A stretch of DNA of 41,519 bases from Anaerocolumna sp. (lineage in GTDB: Bacteria > Bacillota > Clostridia > Lachnospirales > Lachnospiraceae), in NCBI GenBank assembly GCA_029239975.1, contig JARBTX010000031.1:1-41519 (forward strand), given 5' to 3'. The notes beneath the pieces are model-generated. The model had not been told where the DNA came from, searched no databases, and saw nothing but the letters and a program-made list of their open reading frames with translations. Both the position numbers and the translations under genes were made by a program. Shown one piece after another: positions 24,203 through 33,767 of this stretch (within the stretch, counting starts at the first letter, position 1; every line of letters starts with the position of its first letter).

Positions 24203-27010
24203 ATGCGTCAGATTGGAACGATTGATGCAGAAGGTAATTCTACGACTTCTACATACGACTCCAGAGGTAATGTTACTTCTAAGGTTGACGGAAAAGGTAA
24301 TACAACACGTTATCATTATGACAGTGAAAATAATCTAATACAAGTAACGAATGCTTTAAATGAGAGCACTACCTATACGTATGACCGCAATGGTAACGTA
24401 ATTTCACAGACCGATGGTAATGGAAATATTACCATATATCGTTACAATGTTATGAATCTATTAATCGCTAAGATAGATCCATTAGGAGAAAATGATATTG
24501 GTAAGATGGATCAATATACCTACTATGTCGATAAGAAAATGGCAACTAAAAAAGATAGGAACGGAGTAATCACTACTTATCTATATGATGGATTTGGTCG
24601 ACTAATAAAAGAAGATGTAGGTGGTGAGAGCGTAAGTTATACCTATGATAACAATAACAATGTTCTTACTATGACAGATGCAACCGGAACAACAGAGAGA
24701 CGTTATGATGCGAAGAATCGTACCATAAGTAAAAAAGTTCCGAACATTGGTGAAAGCACTTATCAATATGACATACCAATCGCAACAACTGGTGAATATA
24801 TTGAGAGAACGAAAGACCCATTAGGAAATATTACTGAGAAAACCTATGATAAAGTTGGACGTTTATCAAAGGTAACTGCCGATGGTAAAACTACTGTATA
24901 TAGTTATTATGCTAATGGTAACAGATACCGAGTTACCTATCCAGATGGTACAACAGAAACTTACAATTATAATAAGAATAATCAAGTAGTATCCTTAGTA
25001 AATACAAGTAAGTCAGGAGTTAATCTATCAAAATATCAATACACTTATGATGTTGCAGGAAATCAATTAACTAAGACGGATAATACGGGAACTACGAATT
25101 ATACTTATGATACTCTAAATCGTCTAAGTCGAGTAACAGAACCAGCCGGAAGAATTACGTCGTATACTTATGACAACGCAGGAAACCGAAGAAGTGAAAA
25201 AGTTCAGGTGGGTCAAATTATTACTAATACTATGTATACTTACAATGAACAAAATCGCTTGGTATCTACTTTAACTTCCAATGGTGATGTGGTAAGATAT
25301 GTATATGACAAAAATGGTAACTTAGTAAGTAAAACCACTGGCAAAAGTACCTTAATAACTGGACAAGTAAGTGACAATACGGGTACAGAATCAAATGAAT
25401 TACCAGGTTTCGGAATTATTATTAGTCGTGATAGTGAGAATGGTACAGGATCTGAAAACATAACCCTTTATACGTATAATAAATTCAATCAACTTATAAA
25501 GGCAAAAACAAAAGACACCACAAGTAACTATCTTTATAATGCAGAAGGGTATCGTGTAGAAAAGAAAATAAACGGTATCACAACAAGGTATCTCTTTGAA
25601 GCTGATAAAGTTGTTTTAGAAACAGATGAGAACAATACACAAAAGGCATTTCAAGTATATGGAACTAATCTCTTATATCGTTCTATAAAAGCAACGTCTG
25701 GAATGAGTGCACAGTCCTATTATTACTTATATAATGCTCATGGTGATGTAACGGGATTAATAGATGCAAATGGTAATATAGCAGCTACCTATGATTATGA
25801 TGCATTTGGTAATATGTTATATCAGACAGGTAATGCAAATAACAATATCAAATACGCAGGTTACCAGTATGATACTGAAACAGGACTTTACTATCTAAAT
25901 GCAAGATATTATGATAGTACGATAGCGAGGTTTATTACCGAAGATACTTATTCGGGCGAAAAGAATGATCCTTTGAGTTTGAATTTGTATACGTATTGTG
26001 ACAATAATCCGATTACTTATACAGATCCAAGTGGACATAAAAAAGAAGAATATAAGGCTGATTCATTTATTGGTGACAAAAATAATGTATTCATCTTTTG
26101 TGTTGTAGGTTCAAAAGGTACTAATGTATATAATACAGAAAAAATGCTTAATAATTTAGGGTATTTTAGTGGAAAACCAGATGGAATATATCAAGGTGAC
26201 TTAGAAATTTCAATAAAGAAATTTCAAAAAGATAATAATCTAACACCAAATGGTATAGTTGATCAGAAGACATTTGCTTACATAAATGCTAAATATCAAG
26301 CAAACCAGAACAAGAATAAAATGCCAGCAAGTCAATATAGGCAATATGAAAATAGTTTACTTAAAACAGCAAGTACTGTGCCTAATATGTTCCCTAAGGA
26401 TAGCTCAGAATTCATTGATTCTATTGCACATGCAGATGAAAGAGTCATGAATATGATGTTTGGTACCGTGGAGTTTGTAGCTAACTTTGTTCCAGGAGTT
26501 GGAACTATTATCGATTTAAAAGATATAGCAATAAGTATATATTTGTACGATGGAACGATGTATGCAAATTTAAGTTTAGCTGGTGATTTATTAGGAATTG
26601 TACCAATGGGTGAAGTCGCTCAAACTACTGGTAAGTATGCAGATGATGTTGTGGAAGGAGCAAGTAATTCTGGATTTTTAAAGATGAACTTGCAATTTTT
26701 TGCTGAAAATGGAAGCTCTAAGGCTGATGATTTACATAGACCTTATATAAAAAAAAATGTAAGAAAACAAGTAGAAGTTAATGCTCCCAAAACAGCAGAT
26801 GGTAAATTCATCGACCCAAATACACGTAAACCAATTGAGGGTAACTATGATTTAGGACATAAACCTGGTAACGAGTTTAGAACTGAAAAAGCAAAAGCTC
26901 AAAGTGAAGGTCTAAGTCAAAAAGAGTTTAATGATAGGATGAACGACCCTAAAAAGTATCAAATTGAGGATCCAAAATCAAATAGAAGTCACAAGTATGA
27001 ACGAAAATAA
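24203..27010 (+). CDS. Rhs/YD-repeat protein with GH-E nuclease toxin tail (cassette B, 5'-truncated)
   Basis: A 935-residue frame. YD repeats fill residues 1-550; the RHS-associated core ends near residue 612 at NLYTYCDNNPITYTDPSGH. Then come a peptidoglycan-binding type 1 domain (about 640-695, LGYFSGKPDGIYQGD), a hydrophobic pretoxin segment (VEFVANFVPGVG, about 755-815), MNLQFFAENG (about 828-837) and a C-terminal HNH/ENDO VII nuclease of the GH-E type (GKFIDPNTRKPIEG, DLGHKPGNEF). The frame is open back to 24029 in good Rhs sequence (GGLYYIPPRKVRDAT), but ATG 24203 is the first possible start and has no ribosome site. The N-terminal secretion part is missing, so this is an orphan cassette. 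The ankyrin gene at 27029 is its likely immunity partner. Confidence 0.88.
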   Translation: MRQIGTIDAEGNSTTSTYDSRGNVTSKVDGKGNTTRYHYDSENNLIQVTNALNESTTYTYDRNGNVISQTDGNGNITIYRYNVMNLLIAKIDPLGENDIGKMDQYTYYVDKKMATKKDRNGVITTYLYDGFGRLIKEDVGGESVSYTYDNNNNVLTMTDATGTTERRYDAKNRTISKKVPNIGESTYQYDIPIATTGEYIERTKDPLGNITEKTYDKVGRLSKVTADGKTTVYSYYANGNRYRVTYPDGTTETYNYNKNNQVVSLVNTSKSGVNLSKYQYTYDVAGNQLTKTDNTGTTNYTYDTLNRLSRVTEPAGRITSYTYDNAGNRRSEKVQVGQIITNTMYTYNEQNRLVSTLTSNGDVVRYVYDKNGNLVSKTTGKSTLITGQVSDNTGTESNELPGFGIIISRDSENGTGSENITLYTYNKFNQLIKAKTKDTTSNYLYNAEGYRVEKKINGITTRYLFEADKVVLETDENNTQKAFQVYGTNLLYRSIKATSGMSAQSYYYLYNAHGDVTGLIDANGNIAATYDYDAFGNMLYQTGNANNNIKYAGYQYDTETGLYYLNARYYDSTIARFITEDTYSGEKNDPLSLNLYTYCDNNPITYTDPSGHKKEEYKADSFIGDKNNVFIFCVVGSKGTNVYNTEKMLNNLGYFSGKPDGIYQGDLEISIKKFQKDNNLTPNGIVDQKTFAYINAKYQANQNKNKMPASQYRQYENSLLKTASTVPNMFPKDSSEFIDSIAHADERVMNMMFGTVEFVANFVPGVGTIIDLKDIAISIYLYDGTMYANLSLAGDLLGIVPMGEVAQTTGKYADDVVEGASNSGFLKMNLQFFAENGSSKADDLHRPYIKKNVRKQVEVNAPKTADGKFIDPNTRKPIEGNYDLGHKPGNEFRTEKAKAQSEGLSQKEFNDRMNDPKKYQIEDPKSNRSHKYERK

Positions 27011-27028
27011 GTAATGGAGGAAGATTTT

Positions 27029-27529
27029 ATGAAACAAGACAAAGTTATTAAACAAAATATGGACAAAATATTAACGTCTATTTATGCTAATGATAAAGAT
27101 AGATTAATGGAAATGTTAAGTTGTGGTATTAATATTGAAATTGAAGATAGCGATGGTAGGACTCCACTAATATATGCTGTAATGGAAAACAAAGAAGAAA
27201 TGGTTACAATGCTTATAGATAAAGGAGTAAATGTAAATAAGCAAGATATAAATGGTTATTCACCATTACACTTTGCTTCTCAAAGGTATCTTGTTTCAAT
27301 TGCCAATATACTAATTCAATTTGGAGCTTTGGTTGATATTCTTGACAATAATGGCAATACACCTTTGTCTGATGCAGTTTTTTATTCTGAAGGAAGAGAC
27401 GAAATGATTACATTATTACTTTCAAAAGGTGCAAATAAAGATTTAAAAAATAATTATGGAATATCAGCTTTTGATTTGGCAAAATCAATTTCTAATTATG
27501 ATGTTACCCAATTTTTTAATAGTAAGTAA
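27029..27529 (+). CDS. Ankyrin-repeat protein, candidate immunity to the GH-E nuclease
   Basis: A 166-residue cytoplasmic protein with about four ankyrin repeats (DGRTPLIYAVMENKEEMV, NGYSPLHFASQ, NGNTPLSDAVF, YGISAFDLAKS). ATG 27029 has GGAGG eight bases upstream; the ATG at 27014 belongs to that site. Only 18 bases separate it from the Rhs tail. Ankyrin proteins are an established class of polymorphic-toxin immunity proteins, often with HNH-type nucleases, so the pairing is plausible but inferred. Confidence 0.88.
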   Translation: MKQDKVIKQNMDKILTSIYANDKDRLMEMLSCGINIEIEDSDGRTPLIYAVMENKEEMVTMLIDKGVNVNKQDINGYSPLHFASQRYLVSIANILIQFGALVDILDNNGNTPLSDAVFYSEGRDEMITLLLSKGANKDLKNNYGISAFDLAKSISNYDVTQFFNSK

Positions 27530-27812
27530 GATGATTAGTTTATTTTTTTACTGCTTTGAGATAGATGGAATTTAGAAAAAACCTAATATACATCACAAAC
27601 AGTTATTGAGAGACCTATAGACCGGAGTTTGGGAAAATAAGTTTATATAGAAGATTTCATGAACTAAGGAATAAATGTAAATCAAGTTCACAATTTTGGA
27701 GATTGTTACATCCCGACTTTCATTTTAAAAGAATACGGAAGATTGTTAAATAATTATCTGTGAAAAGTGTAAACATCCCCTGTCAAGTAGACCAAGGATG
27801 AACAGAAATCTT

Positions 27813-27848
27813 ACCGCCAACATTAAAATTATGGTTGGCGGTTTTTTT
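27813..27848 (+). terminator. Rho-independent terminator
   Basis: CCGCCAACAT pairs with ATGGTTGGCGG, then TTTTTTT. Between 27530 and this site there is a short uninterpreted open stretch (SLYRRFHELRNKCK, ending 27751) with no start; it may be another gene relic. Confidence 0.92.
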
Positions 27849-27882
27849 GCCGAACTATTTATAAAATATATCATTACCCATT

Positions 27883-28230
27883 CAGAATTATTACCGAGAA
27901 GATTTAGAAAAAAGTTGGGCGATTATCAAAGGTAACAGCTGATGGTAAAACTATTATAGTTATTATGCAAATGGTAACAGAAACGGTAAGTCACCGACTG
28001 GTATAGTTGATCAGAAAACGTATGCTTATATTCAGGCTAAATATCAAGCAAATAAAAACAAAGATAAAATGCCAGCTGAACAATTTAAGCAATATGAAAA
28101 TGGTCTGATGAAACAAGCAAGTGCAGTTACTTATATGTTTCCAACGGATAACGCACAATTTATTGACTCGATAGAACATTTTGATGAAATGAACATGAAA
28201 ATGTTGGAAAGCATATGGATGATGTTTTAG
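27883..28230 (+). pseudogene. Rhs cassette C: core and linker remnant
   Basis: 27883-27990 matches the YD core near 24825-24925 with indels, then joins in frame to the end of a peptidoglycan-binding domain and linker (TGIVDQKTYAYIQAKYQANK) that parallels cassette B residues around 685-750. It ends FIDSIEHFDEMNMKM and a stop at 28230. The hydrophobic pretoxin segment present in cassette B has been deleted here, and the toxin continues in another frame. Confidence 0.75.
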
Positions 28231-28670
28231 AGAGCGGGGTAAAAGGCGCTACTTTTGAAGGTAGACTATATCGTTCAGTAGGTCCAGATTTGAAAGGAAT
28301 GCCAGGTGACCCACTTGAAATCCACCCAGGAAACATAAAAGCAAATCATCGCTATACCCAACCAGGAACAGGCGGCTTGTATTTTAGTACAGGTGAAAAA
28401 ATAGTTAATGCTGAGTTAAATACATGGAAAATAGCAACGGATGGAAGAGTAATGCATTCTTTTGATGTAAAAATAGAAAATTTACTTGACGTATCCAACC
28501 CTCAAGTAAGAAAGCAATTAGGTATTACCTTAGATGATATAATTGGAAATAATTATGATGTGACTCATAAGATTGGTGAATATGCAAAAAAGAATGGTTA
28601 TAATGGCATTATTGTTCCATCAGCGAGAGCTGACGGTGGGTTAAATATATTTTTATTCGATGGTAAATAA
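28215..28670 (+). CDS. RES-domain toxin tail of Rhs cassette C
   Basis: A 151-residue frame. The RES fold residues are in place: R20 in GRLYRSVGP, E67 in NAELNTW and S136 in VPSAR, the Arg-Glu-Ser set that gives the family its name; RES toxins degrade NAD+. MDDVLESG at the start parallels YADDVVEG of cassette B, so the toxin domain itself is complete while its carrier is lost. Only a weak GGAAAG lies three bases before the ATG. Whether it is expressed is unclear. It is followed after 20 bases by the candidate antitoxin at 28691. Confidence 0.82.
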   Translation: MDDVLESGVKGATFEGRLYRSVGPDLKGMPGDPLEIHPGNIKANHRYTQPGTGGLYFSTGEKIVNAELNTWKIATDGRVMHSFDVKIENLLDVSNPQVRKQLGITLDDIIGNNYDVTHKIGEYAKKNGYNGIIVPSARADGGLNIFLFDGK

Positions 28671-28690
28671 ATAAAGTAAGGAGACCAACT

Positions 28691-28981
28691 ATGGATTATA
28701 TAATATTTATAAAAGAATTTAAATCAGAAGATTGGGAAAATTATGTTTCAATTTGTAATCAAGATATTGAAATTATTGAAGAACTAATATCAAGTCAAGA
28801 ATTTGAACTTAAGATACCAGAGGATGTAAAAAAAGTAGCTTGCTATAAGTTAAAAAGTCAAGCTAGTTCTTGGTTTTATCTCGAGTTACCTTTAATTAAT
28901 GGAACTAGACCGATTGATTTGTTGGATATGAATGATGGGCTTATTGTAATTAAGGAAATATTATTAAGAATTCCAGCATAA
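28691..28981 (+). CDS. Candidate RES immunity protein resembling the MbcA/Xre toxin-binding domain
   Basis: A 96-residue acidic cytoplasmic protein. Its last 30 residues, LINGTRPIDLLDMNDGLIV then IKEILLRI, have the pattern G-x-x-P-x-D-L-L-D and a closing helix that marks the DUF2384 (MbcA/ParS/Xre toxin-binding) domain, the partner of RES toxins in Res-Xre toxin-antitoxin systems. The DNA-binding Xre part is absent. AAGGAG precedes the ATG. Direct adjacency to a RES toxin supports the assignment. Confidence 0.75.
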   Translation: MDYIIFIKEFKSEDWENYVSICNQDIEIIEELISSQEFELKIPEDVKKVACYKLKSQASSWFYLELPLINGTRPIDLLDMNDGLIVIKEILLRIPA

Positions 28982-29292
28982 CTTAAGATATTAAGTAATT
29001 ATTATAATATTATTTGTTATGTGCCATTAAAATATTAATAAATGAGATGGTAATACTGGATAGATATTAATCATTTTAGTATATCTCAACATTATTATGG
29101 TTCTGGAAGACGTTTATTTTAATAGTAAATGCTTATAGTCTTCACTTAAAGCAGCAGTGTATTCATCTATCAGTCGACATTATAATAGCTTGTCATCTGT
29201 TTATTTTTAAAATACTGTCTTAATATTAGTAGATTGAGAGTACAGGTTTTGATTTACAGATACACAAAATAACATTATTGTAAATTTAAATG

Positions 29293-29356
29293 GTCACACA
29301 ATTTTGTACTATCCTGTCTATGTTACAGTGATAATCAAAACTATGTGACTTTTTAT
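29293..29356 (+). terminator. Terminator-like hairpin before Rhs cassette D
   Basis: GTCACACAATTTTG pairs with CAAAACTATGTGAC with two mismatches around a long loop, then TTTTT. The rest of 28982-29357 shows no gene; it is AT-rich and unrecognised. Confidence 0.45.
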
Positions 29357-29357
29357 T

Positions 29358-30021
29358 GAAGAGTAATCTAATACAAGTAATCAATTCGTTAAATGAGAGC
29401 ACTACCTATACGTATGACCGCAATGGTAACGTAATTTCACAGACCGATGGTAATGGAAATAGTACCACATAATGTTACAATGTTATGAACCTTTTAATAG
29501 CAAAGATAGATCCATTAGGAGAAAATGATACTGGTAAGATGGAGCAATATACCTACTATACCGATAAGAAAATGGCAACAAAAAAAGATAGGAACGGCGT
29601 TATTACAACCTATCTTTACGATGGATTTGGTAGGCTATTAAAAGATGATGTGGGTGGTGAAAGTTTAAGTTATACATATGATAACACTAACAATGTTCTT
29701 ACTATGACGGATGCATCTGGAACAACAGAGAGACGTTATGATGCGAAGAATCGCACCATAAGTAAAAAAGTTCCGAACATTGGTGAAAGCACTTATCAAT
29801 ATGACATACCAATCGCAACAACTGGTGAATATATTGAGAGAACCAAAGACCCATTAAGGAATATTACTGAGAAAACCTATGATAAAGTTGGACGATTATC
29901 GAAGGTAACTGCCGATGGTAAAACAACTGTATATAGTTACTATGAAAATGGTACAGATACCGAGTTACTTACCCAGATGGTACAACAGAAACCTACAGTT
30001 ATGATAAGAATAATCAAGTAG
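29358..30021 (+). pseudogene. Rhs cassette D: first part of YD core
   Basis: Nearly identical in DNA to the core from 24326. An in-frame TAA at 29471 (ACATAATGT where cassette B has ATATATCGT) and loss of one A at about 29952 (GGTACAGAT for GGTAACAGAT) break it, leaving a 178-codon open piece from ATG 29485 to 30021. No ribosome site precedes it. Confidence 0.85.
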
Positions 30022-30029
30022 TATCCTTA

Positions 30030-31124
30030 GTGAATACAAGTAAATCTGGAGTTAATCTATCAAAATATCAATACACTTATGATGCCGCAGGAAATCAATT
30101 AACCAAGACAGATAATACAGGTACTACGAATTATACCTATGATAATCTAAACCGTCTAAGTCGAGTAACAGAACCAGCTGGAAGAATTACATCCTATATT
30201 TATGACAACGCAGGAAACCGAAGAAGTGAAAAAGTTCAGGTAGGTCAAATTATTACTAACACTATGTATACTTACAATGAACAAAATCGCTTAGTATCTA
30301 CTTTAACTTCCAATGGTGATGTGGTAAGATATGTATATGATAAAAATGGTAATTTAGTAAGTAAAACCACTGGCAAAAGCGCTTTGATAACTGGACAAGT
30401 AAATGGTAATACGGGTACAGAAACAAACGAATTACTAGGTTTCGGAGTTATCATTAGCCGTGATAGTGAGAACGGTACGGGTTCTGATAACCTAACCCTT
30501 TATACGTATAATAAATTCAATCAGCTTATAAAGGCAAAAACAAAAGACACCACAAGTAACTATCTCTATAATGCAGATGGGTACCGTATTGAAAAGAAAA
30601 CGAATGGTATCACAACAAGGTATCTATATGAAAGTGACAAGGTTGTTTTAGAAACAAATGAAAATAATACACAAAAGGCATTCCAAGTATATGGAACTAA
30701 TCTCTTATATCGTTCTGTAAAAGCAACTTCTGGAATGAGTGCACAGTCCTATTATTACTTATACAATGCTCATGGTGATGTGACTGGTTTAATAGACGCA
30801 AATGGCACTATAGCAGCAACCTATGACTATGATGCATTTGGAAATATGCTATATCAGACAGGTAATGCGAATAACAATATCAAATATGTAGGTTACCAGT
30901 ATGATACTGAAACAGGACTTTACTATCTTAATGCAAGGTATTATGATAGTGTAACGGCGAGATTTATAACAGAGGATTCTTACCGAGGAAAAGCCAATGA
31001 CCCGCTGAGCCTAAATCTATATACCTATTGTGCGAATAATCCGATTATGTATATTGACCCCAGTGGACATACTCTTGAACGTGGTGACAAAGGTGAGGAT
31101 GAAAACAATTACAGTATGAATTAA
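30030..31124 (+). pseudogene. Rhs cassette D: second part of YD core and RHS-associated core
   Basis: Continues the core in the restored frame to YCANNPIMYIDPSGHTLERG and a frameshift stop at 31124. It corresponds to cassette B residues 270-620 with high DNA identity. The 364 residues lack a start signal. Confidence 0.85.
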
Positions 31125-31192
31125 AGTATCTTGGATTATATAAAGGTGAAATCGATGGTAAATTTGGGCCCCAGACCGAACGAGCGGTAAAG

Positions 31193-31861
31193 ATGTACCA
31201 GAAACAAAATAAATTAAAGGTTGATGGTATCGTAGGCTCTAAAACAATGGCAAGTCTTGATATTGCTACGGAAGATCCAAATAAGGATAAGACACAAAAA
31301 AACAATGGTAGTAGAAATAATAGAAATTCATATAATAATGTGAGGATTACGCCTGCACCTACAGGACCTAAAACTACGCAAATTATAGATAATAAGGGGA
31401 CGGGTAATTTTGCTAATACTGTACAGGAAAGTTCATTTTCATATAATCTTGATGGCACTATAGCTGTAACAGGAGGAATGGTTGCTGGAGAACAAGCGGC
31501 AAAAGTAGTTGTATCTAACCCATATATAGCAGCAACTGTTATCCTGACAATAGTATTTACAATCTTATGGCCGGCAGAACAAGTTAATGTAGGCGAAGAT
31601 GAACTGTTAGCGGTTGAGTCGGATGATGATTATGATGATACCTATGATGATTATTATGATACAGGAAGAACAGAGCGAGTCGGAAAACAAAAAGGTAATG
31701 CTCCGCGCGATAATCAAAAACAAAATGAGCAAACAGATAAAATCGCCAAAGAGTTAGGATTAACAAAAGAACAATCAAGACAGTTACATGATTATATTAC
31801 AGGTCAAGGCTATAGTTATAACGAAATTCTTGATATAGCTAAGGACTTATTTGGAAAATAG
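31193..31861 (+). CDS. Rhs cassette D tail: peptidoglycan-binding domain and unassigned C-terminal domain
   Basis: The frame is open from before 31126 (YELKYLGLYKGEIDGKFGPQ) and encodes a peptidoglycan-binding type 1 domain, a hydrophobic segment (PYIAATVILTIVFTILWP), an acidic stretch, and a C-terminal 60-residue domain beginning GKQKGNAPRDNQKQNEQ and ending LHDYITGQGYSYNEILDIAK. That last domain looks like one of the short toxin modules found at Rhs C-termini, but I cannot name its family. One frameshift near 31115 separates it from the core. Its partner is the gene at 31880. Confidence 0.7.
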   Translation: MYQKQNKLKVDGIVGSKTMASLDIATEDPNKDKTQKNNGSRNNRNSYNNVRITPAPTGPKTTQIIDNKGTGNFANTVQESSFSYNLDGTIAVTGGMVAGEQAAKVVVSNPYIAATVILTIVFTILWPAEQVNVGEDELLAVESDDDYDDTYDDYYDTGRTERVGKQKGNAPRDNQKQNEQTDKIAKELGLTKEQSRQLHDYITGQGYSYNEILDIAKDLFGK

Positions 31862-31879
31862 TAAATGGAGGTCGAAATA

Positions 31880-32398
31880 ATGAATTCTGAAATAGAGAAC
31901 TATCTAAATCAATTACAGGGTAAGTATTTAAGTAGTATTGGAAGGGCGGCTAATATAATATGGTTGAATTTTGTTGATATAGCTGTTGAAACAGAATCTA
32001 CAGGAAAAGATATATTGCCCGGCTCGCTATGCCTACACGTACAATGCCCATGCAGAATGATTGATAAAGAAAATAGAATAATTATTTTTGCGTCATCAGA
32101 TATTTACGTTCCAAACTCCTCAATAGAATGGTGTGAGAACTTTGAATGGGATATCCAAGGAAATAATCTATTTGACGAAAAGTCTATGCATTGGCTGTTA
32201 TCCAAAGGAAAGGTATGTATCAATAATTATAAGTTTAACATTTTTGGCGACTTAAAGCTAACCCTATCAAATGGAAATATATTTGAAGTGTTGATAAATT
32301 CTTCTTCAAGTGACGAGTGTTGGAGATTATTTGAGAAAAATAGTGATAAAGACCATTTTGTAGTTACTGGACAGAAAGCCATATTTGAATATGAATGA
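31880..32398 (+). CDS. Candidate immunity protein of Rhs cassette D
   Basis: A 172-residue soluble protein without membrane segment. YLSSIGRAANIIWLNF, LCLHVQCPCRMI, IIFASSDIYVP and IFGDLKLTL give a mainly beta-strand pattern seen in small Rhs-associated proteins of Firmicutes; the family is unnamed to me. ATG 31880 follows GGAGG; the ATG at 31865 is part of that site. It begins 18 bases after the cassette D tail, the same distance as the ankyrin gene from the cassette B tail. Confidence 0.75.
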   Translation: MNSEIENYLNQLQGKYLSSIGRAANIIWLNFVDIAVETESTGKDILPGSLCLHVQCPCRMIDKENRIIIFASSDIYVPNSSIEWCENFEWDIQGNNLFDEKSMHWLLSKGKVCINNYKFNIFGDLKLTLSNGNIFEVLINSSSSDECWRLFEKNSDKDHFVVTGQKAIFEYE

Positions 32399-32422
32399 GT
32401 TTATTATATCTAAATAGTTTTT

Positions 32423-32457
32423 AAGGTCACGCAGTTTCGGCTGTAGTGGCCTTTTTC
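32423..32457 (+). terminator. Rho-independent terminator
   Basis: AAGGTCAC-GCAG pairs with CTGTAGTGGCCTT with a small bulge, then TTTT. It closes the cassette D unit. Confidence 0.7.
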
Positions 32458-32546
32458 AATGCTATAAATTAATTGTATTCTACAGTAATGATCAAAAAAA
32501 TAACATAAATCATAAAATCACATTTTAAGGGACAAAAGATAAGTAT

Positions 32547-32720
32547 ATGGGGAGGAGATTTAAGAATAGATTTGGAGACGTTGTTAAAGTAAGAAAACTG
32601 TTCAAAGGAACGTTAAAGGAAAATGCAATAAGCAGGGATATTAAGAAATTGGGTATAGAATTTAAGAAGCCGGAAAAGGTAACACAACATGTTATCAATA
32701 TGATAGTGAAAATAATCTAA
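32547..32720 (+). other. Short open frame running into Rhs core DNA, unrecognised
   Basis: ATG 32547 opens a 57-codon frame, MGRRFKNRFGDVVKVRKLFK and on. Its last part (after KKPEK, from 32672) is Rhs core DNA read in the wrong frame. The non-Rhs part is basic and could be a fragment of another gene joined here. No ribosome site. Confidence 0.2.
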
Positions 32721-33706
32721 TGCAAGTAACGAATGCTTTAAATGAGAGCACTACCTATACGTATGACCACAATGGTAACGTAATTTCCCAGACAGATGGC
32801 AATGGAGATATTACCACATATCGTTATAATGCTATAAATCTACTAATCGCTAAGATAGATCCATTAGGAGAAAATGATATTGGTAAGATGGAACAATATA
32901 CCTATTATGCCAATAAGAAAATGGCAACTAAAAAAGATAGGAACGGAGTAATCACTACTTATTTATATGATAGATTTGGTCGACTAATAAAAGAAGATGC
33001 AGGTGGTGAGAGCGTTAGTTATAGCTATGATAATAATAACAATGTTCTTACTACGACAGATGCATCTGGAACAACAGAGAGACGTTATGATGCGAAGAAT
33101 CGAATCATAACTAAAAAAGTTCCGAACATCGGTGAAAGTACGTATCAATATGACATACCAATCGCAACAACCGGCGAATATATTGAGAGAACCAAAGATC
33201 CATTAGGGAATATTACTGAGAAGACTTATGATAAAGTTGGACGATTATCTAAGGTAACTGCCGATGGTAAAACAACTGTATATAGTTATTATGTTAATGG
33301 TAACAGATACCGAGTTACTTATCCAGATGGTACAACAGAAACCTATAATTATAATAAGAATAATCAAGTTGTTTCCTTAGTGAATACAAGTAAATCTGGA
33401 GTAAACCTATCAAAATATCAATACACTTATGATGCTGCAGGAAATCAATTAACCAAGACAGATAATACAGGAACTACGAATTATACCTATGATACTCTAA
33501 ACCGTCTAAGTCGAGTAACAGAACCAGCCGGAAGAATTACGTCGTATACTTATGACAACGCAGGAAACCGAAGAAGTGAAAAAGTTCAAGAGGGTCAAAT
33601 TATTACTAACACTATGTATACTTACAATGAACAAAATCGCTTGATATCTACTTTAACTTCCAATGGTGATGTGTTAAGATATGTATATGATAAAACGGTA
33701 ACTTAG
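32672..33706 (+). pseudogene. Rhs cassette E: YD core fragment
   Basis: Starts like the core at 24290 and follows it with high identity to GDVLRYVYDK, where AAAACGG replaces AAAAATGG and shifts the frame to a stop at 33706. The core DNA continues to GGACAAGTAAGC at about 33754, the same break point as in cassette A. The first ATG is 32720, without ribosome site. Confidence 0.85.
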
Positions 33707-33767
33707 TAAGTAAAACCACTGGTGAAAGCACCTTGATAACTGGACAAGTAAGCATGTAGTAAATTAC

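Noticed and set aside
24203-24205. ATG 24203 as true start of the large Rhs gene
   Set aside because: No ribosome site, and good Rhs coding sequence continues upstream in frame to 24029; kept only as the first possible start.
31045-31458. 137-codon minus-strand frame
   Set aside because: Antisense to the Rhs cassette D tail, no ribosome site, no recognisable domain.
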